Notes under the pieces: generated by a model | The model's database searches: none | Seen by the model: only the letters and a program-made list of their open reading frames with translations | What the model was told of the DNA's origin: nothing | Source: an uncultured Collinsella sp. | GTDB taxonomy: Bacteria > Actinomycetota > Coriobacteriia > Coriobacteriales > Coriobacteriaceae | NCBI GenBank assembly: GCA_902496335.1 | Contig: CABVAO010000033.1 | Span: 1 to 18,407 of the forward strand | Direction: 5' to 3' | DNA length: 18,407 nt | Made by a program: the position numbers and the translations under genes | Part shown: positions 1-6,152 of the stretch, piece after piece | How the letters are laid out: every line of letters begins with the position of its first letter | Numbering within the stretch: position 1 is the first letter of the stretch

Positions 1-2
1 AA

Positions 3-101
3 GCGGTCGGCGGGGCCATTGTGGCTCTTGACAGCGGATTGGGTCATATGAGCGAGCGCCGTCCAGAACGTACAAGTTGGCATGAAAAAGGCGAGGCATA
101 G
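3..101 (+). CDS. C-terminal fragment of an unidentified protein (partial)
   Basis: An open frame enters from the left edge and ends at TAG 99-101. The visible tail is 32 residues, starting AVGGAIVALDSGLGHMSE and ending WHEKGEA; the first part is hydrophobic and the end is charged. I do not recognise the family. Support for reality is that a good intrinsic terminator begins inside the last codons and follows directly. The two other plus frames stop within the first 51 bases. The body of the gene lies outside the window, so no function is offered. Confidence 0.4.
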   Translation, partial: AVGGAIVALDSGLGHMSERRPERTSWHEKGEA

Positions 102-155
102 ACCTTTTGGTCATGCCTTGCCTTTTGAATGACAAATTGTCGTTCTGGACGGCGC
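56..155. repeat. Perfect 15-bp inverted repeat enclosing the terminator
   Basis: GCGCCGTCCAGAACG at 56-70 is repeated as its exact reverse complement at 141-155. The intervening 70 bases contain the terminator hairpin at 86-126, so the whole is a nested two-stem structure of 100 bp. The left arm lies inside the last codons of the partial gene and the right arm is intergenic. Confidence 0.7.
86..126 (+). terminator. Intrinsic terminator of the left-edge gene
   Basis: The left arm 86-104 and right arm 109-126 form a stem of about 18 bp around a TTTT loop, with one G-T wobble and a one-base bulge. The stem opens with AAAA and closes with CCTTTTG, the usual A-stem-T pattern. The stop codon at 99-101 lies inside the left arm. 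Confidence 0.6.
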
Positions 156-168
156 GTAGCGTCGACCG

Positions 169-196
169 GTTCCGCGGTTTGGTAAAACCGCGGAAC
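169..196. repeat. 12-bp perfect hairpin beside the transporter terminator
   Basis: GTTCCGCGGTTT (169-180) pairs exactly with 185-196 around a GGTA loop. It is separated from the minus-strand terminator at 205-235 only by the A/T tract at 197-201, so it lies immediately beyond the expected end of the transporter mRNA. It has no T tract of its own on the correct side; its role is unknown. Confidence 0.5.
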
Positions 197-235
197 AAAA
201 AGTCGCCCCCTCCCGCGCACGGAACGGAAGGGGGC
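197..235 (-). terminator. Intrinsic terminator of the YfcC/ArcD-like transporter gene
   Basis: Read on the minus strand, arms GCCCCCTTCC and GGGAGGGGGC (235-226 and 214-205) form a 10-bp GC-rich stem with one G-U wobble, followed by GACTTTTT. It lies about 100 bp past the transporter stop codon and would end the arc cluster transcript. Confidence 0.75.
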
Positions 236-337
236 TAAAGGTAGGAGTCTACCGGTGGGTTTACCCCGCCGGACAGACGATGACCAGGTGATCCTCTACA
301 GGATCGTCAAGGTTTCCGTGGGGTACCCGTTGGGTAC

Positions 338-1816
338 TTAGATCAACACGCAGGCGACGGTCAGGATGATGGCGCAGACGACGGAGAGCGCGACGATGAG
401 CTTAAGGGCAAACTTGAGCCAGGTCGTCCACTCGATCTTGGCCAGGGCGAGACCGCCCATGATGGCGCCGGAGGTCGGGGTGAATAGGTTCACGACACCG
501 ATGGCGGCGGAGAAGATCATGACCATGACCTCAGGCGAGAAGCCGAGCTTAACAGCCAGCGGTCCCATGATGGGCATGGAGACGGTGGCCATACCGGAGG
601 TCGAGGGGATCAGGAAGGACAGGCCGAAGTAGACCAGGAAGCTCATGGGAGCGAAGATCACGCCGGACAGGCCAGCCAGGGCATTGGCGGCAGCGTCGAG
701 GACGAAGACATCGAGGCCGGTGTTAGCCATGAGGACGGAGATACCACGGGCGAGGGCGATGACGAGAACAACGGACATCATGTCGGCAGCGCCGGTGATG
801 AAGGTGTTAACGATCTGCTTCTCGGACAGGCCACCGATGATGCCGATCAGGACAGCCATGAGGAAGAACCAGGTGGAAGCCTCGTCGAAGTACCACTGGC
901 CAATGGGCAGGCCGGTGATCAGGGCAGACCAGCCCTGAACGACGGCGTTACCGTCGGCATCGTAGACAGCGCCAGCGTCAAAGAAGTTGGCGACGCCCTC
1001 GTTGAGGTCGGCCAGCGGAATGAAGCCGACGATCATGACGACGAAGGTGAAGGCAAAGGCGATCAGAACACCCTTCTGACGACCGGTGAGCTTGACCTCA
1101 TTGTGAACCTCAGAAGCAGCCTTGCCGTGAGCCTCTTCGGCGTCCTTAAGCTCCTGCATCGACAGGATGGTGGAGCCCTTGTCGGCCTTGACCTTCTTGG
1201 CGTAGCTCATCACGAAGACGATGGACATGACGGTGGTAACAATCCACAGGACGGCACCGAGGCCGATGATGATGGACTGATTCACGGCAATGTCAACGCC
1301 GGTCAGAGCATCGACGGCAGCGCCGACGGCGAACGGGTTAACCGTGGAGCCGAGGCAGCCGCAGCCAGCGCCGAGCAGGACGGTAGCGGCGCCGACCATC
1401 GGGTCGAAGCCGGCAGCCATCATAGTAGCGGCGAGCAGGGCGTAGAAGGGAACGGTCTCCTCGCACATACCATAGGTGGTACCACCGAGGGAGAAGATGA
1501 GCATCAGCACGGGAATGAGCATGATCTCGTTGCCCTTAAGCTTCTGCACCAGAACGGCGATGCCGTTGTCCAGGGCGCCGGTCTCGGTCATCATGCCGAG
1601 GAAGCCGCCCAGGATCATAACGAAGAGACAGACGGGCAGAGCGTCAGCGAAGCCCTTAATCGGGGCGGTGCAGAAATCGCTCAGACGGGCGGCAGTAACC
1701 GCGCCGCCGGACGTACCGGAGACGATAACGGTAATCACTGCAACAATTGCCAGCAGAGCAAGAAGAATGGTGAACGATGAAGGCATACCGCGCTTTTTCT
1801 TAGCGGTCTCAGTCAT
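338..1816 (-). CDS. arcD: YfcC/DcuC-family membrane transporter, likely arginine/ornithine antiporter
   Basis: The 492-residue protein has many long hydrophobic stretches (roughly 10-12 membrane segments), beginning after a short basic N terminus (TETAKKKRG). Glycine-rich segments such as GGTTYGMCEETVPFY and LIPSTSGMATVSMPIMGPL are typical of the YfcC branch of the DcuC/ArsB-like superfamily. From family knowledge, YfcC-type proteins act as ArcD in the arc operons of streptococci and Borrelia, exchanging arginine for ornithine. Its position directly after arcB supports that role, but substrate specificity cannot be read from sequence. ATG 1816 is chosen because a GAAGGGGG ribosome site lies about 9 bases upstream; ATGs at 1825 and 1843 fit this site poorly. 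A terminator and a second hairpin separate it from arcB, so expression may be reduced or independent. A terminator follows at 197-235. Confidence 0.8.
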   Translation of the reverse strand: MTETAKKKRGMPSSFTILLALLAIVAVITVIVSGTSGGAVTAARLSDFCTAPIKGFADALPVCLFVMILGGFLGMMTETGALDNGIAVLVQKLKGNEIMLIPVLMLIFSLGGTTYGMCEETVPFYALLAATMMAAGFDPMVGAATVLLGAGCGCLGSTVNPFAVGAAVDALTGVDIAVNQSIIIGLGAVLWIVTTVMSIVFVMSYAKKVKADKGSTILSMQELKDAEEAHGKAASEVHNEVKLTGRQKGVLIAFAFTFVVMIVGFIPLADLNEGVANFFDAGAVYDADGNAVVQGWSALITGLPIGQWYFDEASTWFFLMAVLIGIIGGLSEKQIVNTFITGAADMMSVVLVIALARGISVLMANTGLDVFVLDAAANALAGLSGVIFAPMSFLVYFGLSFLIPSTSGMATVSMPIMGPLAVKLGFSPEVMVMIFSAAIGVVNLFTPTSGAIMGGLALAKIEWTTWLKFALKLIVALSVVCAIILTVACVLI

Positions 1817-1849
1817 AGTTCTCATCCCCCCTTCATAAATCATTTACTG

Positions 1850-1900
1850 ATCTCGCCCGAAGCGGCTCTTCCGTGCCGTGCGTGCCGCTTGATGCGAGAT
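1850..1900 (-). promoter_or_regulatory. Leader hairpin between the arcB terminator and the transporter gene
   Basis: On the minus strand ATCTCGC (1900-1894) pairs with GCGAGAT (1856-1850), and AAGCGGC (1890-1884) pairs with GCCGCTT (1866-1860). The two 7-bp helices are separated by a symmetrical 3-nt internal loop. The structure ends about 16 bases before the ribosome site of the transporter. It could protect or process the mRNA, or control translation; no ligand motif was recognised. Confidence 0.5.
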
Positions 1901-1910
1901 TATTACCAGA

Positions 1911-1948
1911 TAAAACCGCTCGGGGTGTGCAGCAATACACCCCGAGCG
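1911..1948 (-). terminator. Intrinsic terminator after arcB
   Basis: A perfect 12-bp stem (CGCTCGGGGTGT at 1917-1928 with 1937-1948) has an 8-nt loop and is followed on the minus strand by GGTTTTATC. It starts 16 bp after the arcB stop. It is either the end of an arcA1-arcB transcript or a partial terminator that lowers transporter expression. Confidence 0.8.
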
Positions 1949-1963
1949 AGATGCTAGATGCTC

Positions 1964-2959
1964 TTACTTGAGCGTGGCGTACATGACAGCCTTAATGGTG
2001 TGCATGCGGTTCTCGGCCTCGTCGAAGACCTTGGAAGCGGGGCTCTCGAAGACCTCGTCGGTGACCTCCTGCTCGGTGATGCCGAACTGCTCGCACTTCT
2101 CGGCGCCAATGGTGGTGTTGGTGTCGTGGAAGCTGGGCAGGCAGTGCAGGAAGATGGCGCCCGGGTTGGCCATAGCCATGACCTCGGAGGTGACGCGGTA
2201 CGGGGTGAGCTGAGCGATACGCTCGGCCCAGACCTCGTCGGGCTCGCCCATGGAGACCCACACGTCGGTGTAGATAACGTCGGCACCGGCGACGCCGTCC
2301 TTGACGTCGGTAGTCAGCTTGATGGTGCAGCCGTTGGCCTCGGCGATGGGCTTGCAGGCCTCGATGACGTCGTCAGCGGGCATGCACTCCTCAGGGCCGC
2401 AAGCCACGAAGTTCATGCCGAGCTTGGAGCAGACAACCATGAGGGAGCGAGCGACGTTGTTCTTGCAGTCGCCCATGAAGACGAGGGTCTTACCCTTGAT
2501 GTCGTAGTTGAAGTTCTCCTGGACGGTCAGGATGTCGGCGAGCATCTGGGTGGGGTGCCACTCGGTGGTCAGGCCGTTCCACACGGGCACGCCGGACTTA
2601 GCGGCGAGCTCCTCGACGTCGTCCTGGGCAAAGCCACGGAACTCGATGCCGTCATACATGCGGCCGAGAACGCGGGCGGTGTCCTCGATGGACTCCTTCT
2701 TGCCCATCTGCGACGAACCGGGATCGAGGTAGGTGACGCCCATGCCCAGATCCATGCCGCCGACCTCGAAGGCGCAGCGGGTACGAGTGGAGGTCTTCTG
2801 GAAGAGCAGGACGATGTTCTTGCCCTCGAGATAGCGGTGCGGAACGCCAGCGCGCTTCATGTCCTTGAAGTTCTTGGAGAGCTTGAGCAGGTACTCAATC
2901 TCCTCGGTGGTGAGGTCGAGGAGCTTGAGGAAGCTACGGCCGGAGAGGTTAACACCCAT
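1964..2959 (-). CDS. arcB: Ornithine carbamoyltransferase, catabolic
   Basis: The 331-residue protein matches the usual OTCase length of about 330. In the ADI pathway it converts citrulline and phosphate to ornithine and carbamoyl phosphate in the cytoplasm. Visible motifs are the carbamoyl-phosphate loop STRTR (57-61), HPTQ (135-138), the ornithine-binding loop DVWVSMGE (232-239) and HCLP (272-275). An in-frame extension to 3049 exists but has no ribosome site; ATG 2959 is preceded by GAAAGGAT and begins the conserved MGVNLSGRSFLKLLD. Position after arcA and before a YfcC transporter argues for the catabolic (arcB) rather than biosynthetic (argF) role, an inference from context. The gene is probably cotranscribed with arcA copy 1, 105 bp upstream, and is followed by a strong terminator. 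Codon use is strongly GC-biased, as expected for high expression. Confidence 0.93.
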   Translation of the reverse strand: MGVNLSGRSFLKLLDLTTEEIEYLLKLSKNFKDMKRAGVPHRYLEGKNIVLLFQKTSTRTRCAFEVGGMDLGMGVTYLDPGSSQMGKKESIEDTARVLGRMYDGIEFRGFAQDDVEELAAKSGVPVWNGLTTEWHPTQMLADILTVQENFNYDIKGKTLVFMGDCKNNVARSLMVVCSKLGMNFVACGPEECMPADDVIEACKPIAEANGCTIKLTTDVKDGVAGADVIYTDVWVSMGEPDEVWAERIAQLTPYRVTSEVMAMANPGAIFLHCLPSFHDTNTTIGAEKCEQFGITEQEVTDEVFESPASKVFDEAENRMHTIKAVMYATLK

Positions 2960-3004
2960 GGTTCGTATCCTTTCGAAGAAATGAATTACGTAAGTATTAG
3001 TGTT

Positions 3005-3052
3005 GCCCGTTTGACGGGCGAAACCGGTGCGGTTGTAGGGTGACTGCACCGG
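3005..3052 (-). promoter_or_regulatory. Two hairpins in the arcA1-arcB spacer
   Basis: CCGGTGC (3024-3030) pairs with GCACCGG (3046-3052), and GCCCG (3005-3009) pairs with CGGGC (3015-3019). Neither has a good T tract on the minus strand. They may stabilise or process an arcA-arcB mRNA. No separate promoter for arcB is evident in the 105-bp gap. Confidence 0.4.
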
Positions 3053-3063
3053 AAACGGAAAGA

Positions 3064-4330
3064 CTTAGAGGTCCTCGCGCCAGAAGGGCATGCTCATGCA
3101 GCGCGGGCCGCCGCGGCCGCGGGAGAGCTCGGCGGAGGGCACGACGAGAAGGTCCAGGCCCTCCTTGTACAGCACGTCGTTGGTGACGGTGTTGCGGGCG
3201 TAGACGCAGATCTTGCCGGGCTCGACGCACAGGGTGTTGGAGCCGTCGTTCCACTGCTCGCGGGAGGCCGCGATCGGGTCGCCGCCGCCGCAGGGGATCA
3301 GCTTGACCTGGTCGACGCCGGTGGCGTCCTCCAGGACGTGCTCGAGGGTGTCCTCGATCAGGCGGATGTTCACGTCGCCCGGGTTCTTGCCGGCGGTCAG
3401 CTCGTAGACGCGCAGGGTGCCCATGATGGCGGGGTGGATCGTGAACTTATCGACGTCGATCTGGGTGAAGACCGTGTCGAGGTGCATGAAGGCGCGCGAG
3501 ACCGGGATGTCGAAGGCCAGGATGCGCTCGACCTTGGAGTCGGAGTTCCAGAAGATGTTCTGGGCCATGACGTCGATCGCGGCGGCCTGGGTGCGCTGGG
3601 AGATGCCGACGGCGAGGGTCTTCTCGTTGATGTTCAGCACGTCGCCGCCCTCGGTGTGGAACTGGCAGTCGCGGCGGAAGTACAGCGAGACGTCCTTGTA
3701 GTCGGGGTGGTACTTGAAGACGTACTTGCCGTACAGGGTCTCGCGGTTGCGGGTGACCGAGTACATGCGGTTGAGGTTGACGCCCTCGCCGACGACCGCG
3801 AACGGGTCGCGGGTGAAGTAGAGGTTGGGCATCGGGTCGATGATCAGGTCGGACTCGGACTCGGAGTTGACCAGGGAGTCGAGGGTCGTGGACGCCGTGA
3901 GGGGCATGTCGATCTCGGACTTGGTCATGCCGGCCATGGTCTTCTTGACGAACTCGAGGTTGTCCTCGATGGAGTCCAGCTTCTCGCGGACGATCTGCGG
4001 CATGTGCTGGCCGCGGATGCCGGCCTCGGCGATGTACTGGTCGGTGAACTCGGCGCGGGCGCCGGGGACCTGGTCGAACACCTCCGCGACGAGGTTCTCC
4101 AGGTAGAGGACCTCCACGCCCTGGTCCCTCAGGATCTGGGCGAAGGTGTCGTGCTCCTGCTGCGCGACCTCCAGGAACGGGACGTCGTCGAACAGGAGTC
4201 GCTCGAGCTCGTCGGGCGGCAGGTTGAGGAGCTCGTCGCCGGGACGGTGCAGGCAGACCTTCCTGAGCTTGCCGATCTCGGAAGGCACGTGCAGACCTTT
4301 CGTCATGGCCTCCTACCTTTCTTTCGGGCC
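3064..4330. repeat. arcA duplicate block, copy 1 (1267 bp)
   Basis: Identical by eye to 6153-7419 at a constant offset of 3089 bp; translations in several other frames also coincide, so silent sites are identical too. The block starts one base before the stop codon and ends 24 bp before the start codon, just beyond the ribosome site. Outside it the flanks are different (3' side) or only partly similar (promoter side). Confidence 0.9.
3065..4306 (-). CDS. arcA: Arginine deiminase, copy 1
   Basis: The 413-residue protein has the usual length of bacterial arginine deiminases and hydrolyses arginine to citrulline and ammonia in the cytoplasm. Guanidino-modifying family residues are in place: D167 in FTRDPF, E219 in HTEGGD, H275 and D277 in MHLD, and the nucleophilic C403 in GGPRCMSMP. 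ATG 4306 is preceded by GTAGGAGGCC, a strong ribosome site. arcB follows after 105 bp, giving the classical arcA-arcB pair. The gene appears identical to the second copy at 6154-7395, including silent positions, while promoters differ, which points to recent gene conversion or very recent duplication. Upstream lie two CCGTTC boxes, a -10 and a leader hairpin, suggesting an activator-dependent promoter. The function is very secure; why two copies are kept is unknown, although separate regulation or dosage is plausible. Confidence 0.97.
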   Translation of the reverse strand: MTKGLHVPSEIGKLRKVCLHRPGDELLNLPPDELERLLFDDVPFLEVAQQEHDTFAQILRDQGVEVLYLENLVAEVFDQVPGARAEFTDQYIAEAGIRGQHMPQIVREKLDSIEDNLEFVKKTMAGMTKSEIDMPLTASTTLDSLVNSESESDLIIDPMPNLYFTRDPFAVVGEGVNLNRMYSVTRNRETLYGKYVFKYHPDYKDVSLYFRRDCQFHTEGGDVLNINEKTLAVGISQRTQAAAIDVMAQNIFWNSDSKVERILAFDIPVSRAFMHLDTVFTQIDVDKFTIHPAIMGTLRVYELTAGKNPGDVNIRLIEDTLEHVLEDATGVDQVKLIPCGGGDPIAASREQWNDGSNTLCVEPGKICVYARNTVTNDVLYKEGLDLLVVPSAELSRGRGGPRCMSMPFWREDL

Positions 4331-4349
4331 CCTGTCAGGGCCGATTCGT

Positions 4350-4374
4350 TAGCGCCCCTCCGTGTGAGGCGTTA
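4350..4374 (-). promoter_or_regulatory. Conserved leader hairpin of arcA copy 1
   Basis: On the minus strand, arms TAACGCCTC (4374-4366) and GGGGCGCTA (4358-4350) pair over 9 positions with one A-C mismatch and one wobble, around loop ACACGGA. The equivalent hairpin upstream of copy 2 keeps the fold with compensating changes (bottom pair T-A to C-G) and loop ATACGGA. If transcription starts near 4382, it lies at the extreme 5' end of the mRNA. Confidence 0.55.
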
Positions 4375-4388
4375 TTGCTGACGACATA

Positions 4389-4454
4389 TTTATATCCAAA
4401 ATCAGCCCATACTTCCACCTTGCCCCCGAACGGTTTTTTATAGGGGGTGAACGG
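4389..4454 (-). promoter_or_regulatory. arcA copy 1 promoter with two CCGTTC boxes
   Basis: On the minus strand TATAAA (4394-4389) is the likely -10, with GTGGAA 18 bp upstream as a weak -35. Upstream lie CCGTTC at 4433-4428 and again at 4454-4449, exactly 21 bp apart (two helical turns). The same boxes occur at precisely the same distance from the start codon in the copy 2 promoter, although the sequence between them differs. This is the pattern of a dimeric or tandem activator site. The regulator is not identified; the boxes do not resemble an FNR/ArcR palindrome. Confidence 0.55.
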
Positions 4455-4459
4455 CATAC

Positions 4460-4790
4460 ACATATACTTCACGCATGGCACACTTTGATTTAATAAAGTT
4501 TATTTACGTGCTTAAACGCGTTTTCAATCCAAATACCAAATGGAACTTAACTTTATTAAACCACCCTCAAATTGCATATTTCTAATAAAGCTATGAATAG
4601 AATTAGCGATTCATACCGCGTCTCAACCATTTTCATTTTTATTCAGAAAAAAGTTTGTCCTATTCATTTTCTGATTACAAGTTACCGTTTACCAGATGCT
4701 TGGTACCGTTCACCGGAAGCTCAGTATAAGGCCCAGCGGATATCAGCTTGCCGTACGGCCTCATTTGTAACAACTTGACTTCTCGGTATA
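4460..4790. other. AT-rich gene-free spacer upstream of arcA copy 1
   Basis: No convincing gene is visible. The stretch is AT-rich, in contrast to the GC-rich genes. It contains a perfect 12-bp inverted repeat (TTTAATAAAGTT 4489-4500 with 4549-4560), a plus-strand pair of CCGTTY boxes 21 bp apart (4685-4690 and 4706-4711), and the palindrome GCCGTACGGC (4750-4759). Confidence 0.5.
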
Positions 4791-4829
4791 GAAAAATGGA
4801 CCCGATCCCCTAGGGAAACAGGTCCGTTT
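4791..4829. terminator. Bidirectional terminator-like hairpin past arcT
   Basis: GGACC (4798-4802) pairs with GGTCC (4821-4825), with an internal CCCCTAGGG segment. On the minus strand it is followed by ATTTTT and on the plus strand by GTTTT. It lies about 55 bp past the arcT stop and should end the arcA2-arcT transcript. Confidence 0.65.
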
Positions 4830-4879
4830 TCGATTATCGTCGACCAATTTGAATACGGCCTTCGAAGGGAGCCGGGATC

Positions 4880-6004
4880 CTAGCGATCGAACTCCACCAG
4901 GGCCTCGCCCAAAAGCCTTAAGCCCTCGCGAAGAACGTCCTCGCTCGCGCAGTAACCCAGGCGCGCGCCGCAGGGAAGTTCAAAGCGGCTACCGGGAACC
5001 AACAGCACTCCCCTCTCGGCCAGCAGGCGCTTGCAGAACTCCTCGTCATGCTCGGGAATGTCCAGCTGGATAAACGAAGTGGACACACCCTGTGGGGCCG
5101 TCCAGGAGACACGATGCTGTGTGTCGATCCAAGCCTGCGCGATATCGCGGTTGCCAAACACGATCTTGCGGTTGCGCTCGAGAATCTTGTCTTTGTGCTC
5201 GAGCACATAGGTCGCTAGGGCGTCGTTGAACTCGCCACCGCAAATCATGGTGTAGTCGCGGTAGGTGCGAATGCGGTTAGATACCTCTTCGTCTGCCACA
5301 ACCCAGCCCACGCGGGCCGCAGGCGTCGAATAGGTCTTGGACACCGAGTTGGTGACGATGGCTTTCTCGTACACATCGGCCATTGACATAAAGTCCTCGG
5401 TGTTCTCAAGCGGCAGGTACACCTCGTCGCACAGCACATAGGCGCCAACCGAGCGGGCGATCTCGGCAATCTGGCCGAGCGTGTCGGCATCGAGCACCGT
5501 TCCGATGGGGTTCGATGCGTTGTTGATGCAGATGAGCTTGGTGTTGGGACGCACCAGGCGCTTGAGCTCCTCGATATCGGGCCTCCAGCCAAGCTCTTCG
5601 CGAAGCTCCCAGTACTCGACCTCGGCACCCAGCGTACGCGGAATCTCGTAGAGCGGCGCGTAGGTAGGCCACTCGGCAATCACGTGATCGCCGGGCTCGA
5701 CAACAGCCATGATGGCGTTGAGGTTGGCGCCCGTGCAGCCGTTGGTCTGCAGAATGTGGTCGGGATTGACCTCGCGGCGATACAGCTTGGCGACCTCCGC
5801 CTTAAAGTCGGGCGAGCCCTCGATCCAGCCGTAATTCATCTTCTCGCGGTCCAGGCGCTCATAGAACGTGGCGCCGTCCTGCTCGTCGAGCGCGCGCAGC
5901 TCGCCCATGGTGAGCGACGAAATCGTCGACTGAGCGATATCCCACGTAGCGCTCTTCTCCCAAACGTTAAGCCATTCCTCAACGCCGATTGTCTTGATAT
6001 CCAT
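4880..6004 (-). CDS. arcT: PLP-dependent class I/II aminotransferase, ArcT-like
   Basis: The 374-residue protein is a fold-type I aminotransferase. Visible elements are the NNASNPIGT segment (161-169; N165-P166), the cofactor aspartate in CDEVY (D193), the Schiff-base lysine K223 in TNSVSKTYSTP, and the following R231. ATG 6004 has AAGGAG seven bases upstream; the frame is open further to 6058 but without a ribosome site. It sits between two arginine deiminase genes. Lactobacilli and streptococci carry an aminotransferase called ArcT in their arc operons, and this is the natural match; its substrate is not established even there. Capreomycidine-synthase-like enzymes are related and act on arginine derivatives, so action on an arginine-pathway amino acid is plausible. 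It is probably transcribed by read-through from arcA copy 2, past a hairpin at 6063-6090. Family certainty is high; the exact role is uncertain. Confidence 0.8.
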   Translation of the reverse strand: MDIKTIGVEEWLNVWEKSATWDIAQSTISSLTMGELRALDEQDGATFYERLDREKMNYGWIEGSPDFKAEVAKLYRREVNPDHILQTNGCTGANLNAIMAVVEPGDHVIAEWPTYAPLYEIPRTLGAEVEYWELREELGWRPDIEELKRLVRPNTKLICINNASNPIGTVLDADTLGQIAEIARSVGAYVLCDEVYLPLENTEDFMSMADVYEKAIVTNSVSKTYSTPAARVGWVVADEEVSNRIRTYRDYTMICGGEFNDALATYVLEHKDKILERNRKIVFGNRDIAQAWIDTQHRVSWTAPQGVSTSFIQLDIPEHDEEFCKRLLAERGVLLVPGSRFELPCGARLGYCASEDVLREGLRLLGEALVEFDR

Positions 6005-6060
6005 GGCCAAGCTCCTTACAAAAGCAGTCGTCCAATCGTGTTGACGTTCTTCATACAAGA

Positions 6061-6091
6061 ATGGGGCGGTGCGAATACCCGCACCGCCCCA
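6061..6091 (-). terminator. Stem-loop between arcA copy 2 and arcT
   Basis: A perfect 11-bp GC-rich stem (GGGGCGGTGCG 6063-6073 with 6080-6090) has a 6-nt loop and is followed on the minus strand by ATTCTTGT, a poor T tract. It looks like a partial terminator that would leave arcT expressed at a lower level than arcA. It lies 57 bp before the arcT start. Confidence 0.55.
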
Positions 6092-6152
6092 ATGGGAGAC
6101 ATCTAATGGCAGCTAGATGTATGTATTAAGACCCGTACGGGCCCTTGAAGAC

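Noticed and set aside
1958..3043. 361-codon plus-strand open frame opposite arcB
   Set aside because: Antisense shadow of a well-supported gene; composition is repetitive and unlike a folded protein.
3338..4381. Long plus-strand open frame opposite arcA copy 1 (and its twin opposite copy 2 at 6145-7539)
   Set aside because: It is a shadow produced by GC-biased third positions of arcA; the translation is low-complexity Val/Leu/Asp/Gly/Glu-rich, with no ribosome site or domain.
4428..4454. FNR/ArcR or ArgR box in the arcA promoters
   Set aside because: The repeated boxes are direct CCGTTC repeats, not TTGAT-N4-ATCAA or an AT-rich ARG palindrome.
4572..4778. Small plus-strand frame in the AT-rich spacer
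   Set aside because: No ribosome site, codon use unlike the neighbouring genes, and it crosses the CCGTTY boxes; a chance frame in AT-rich DNA is more likely.
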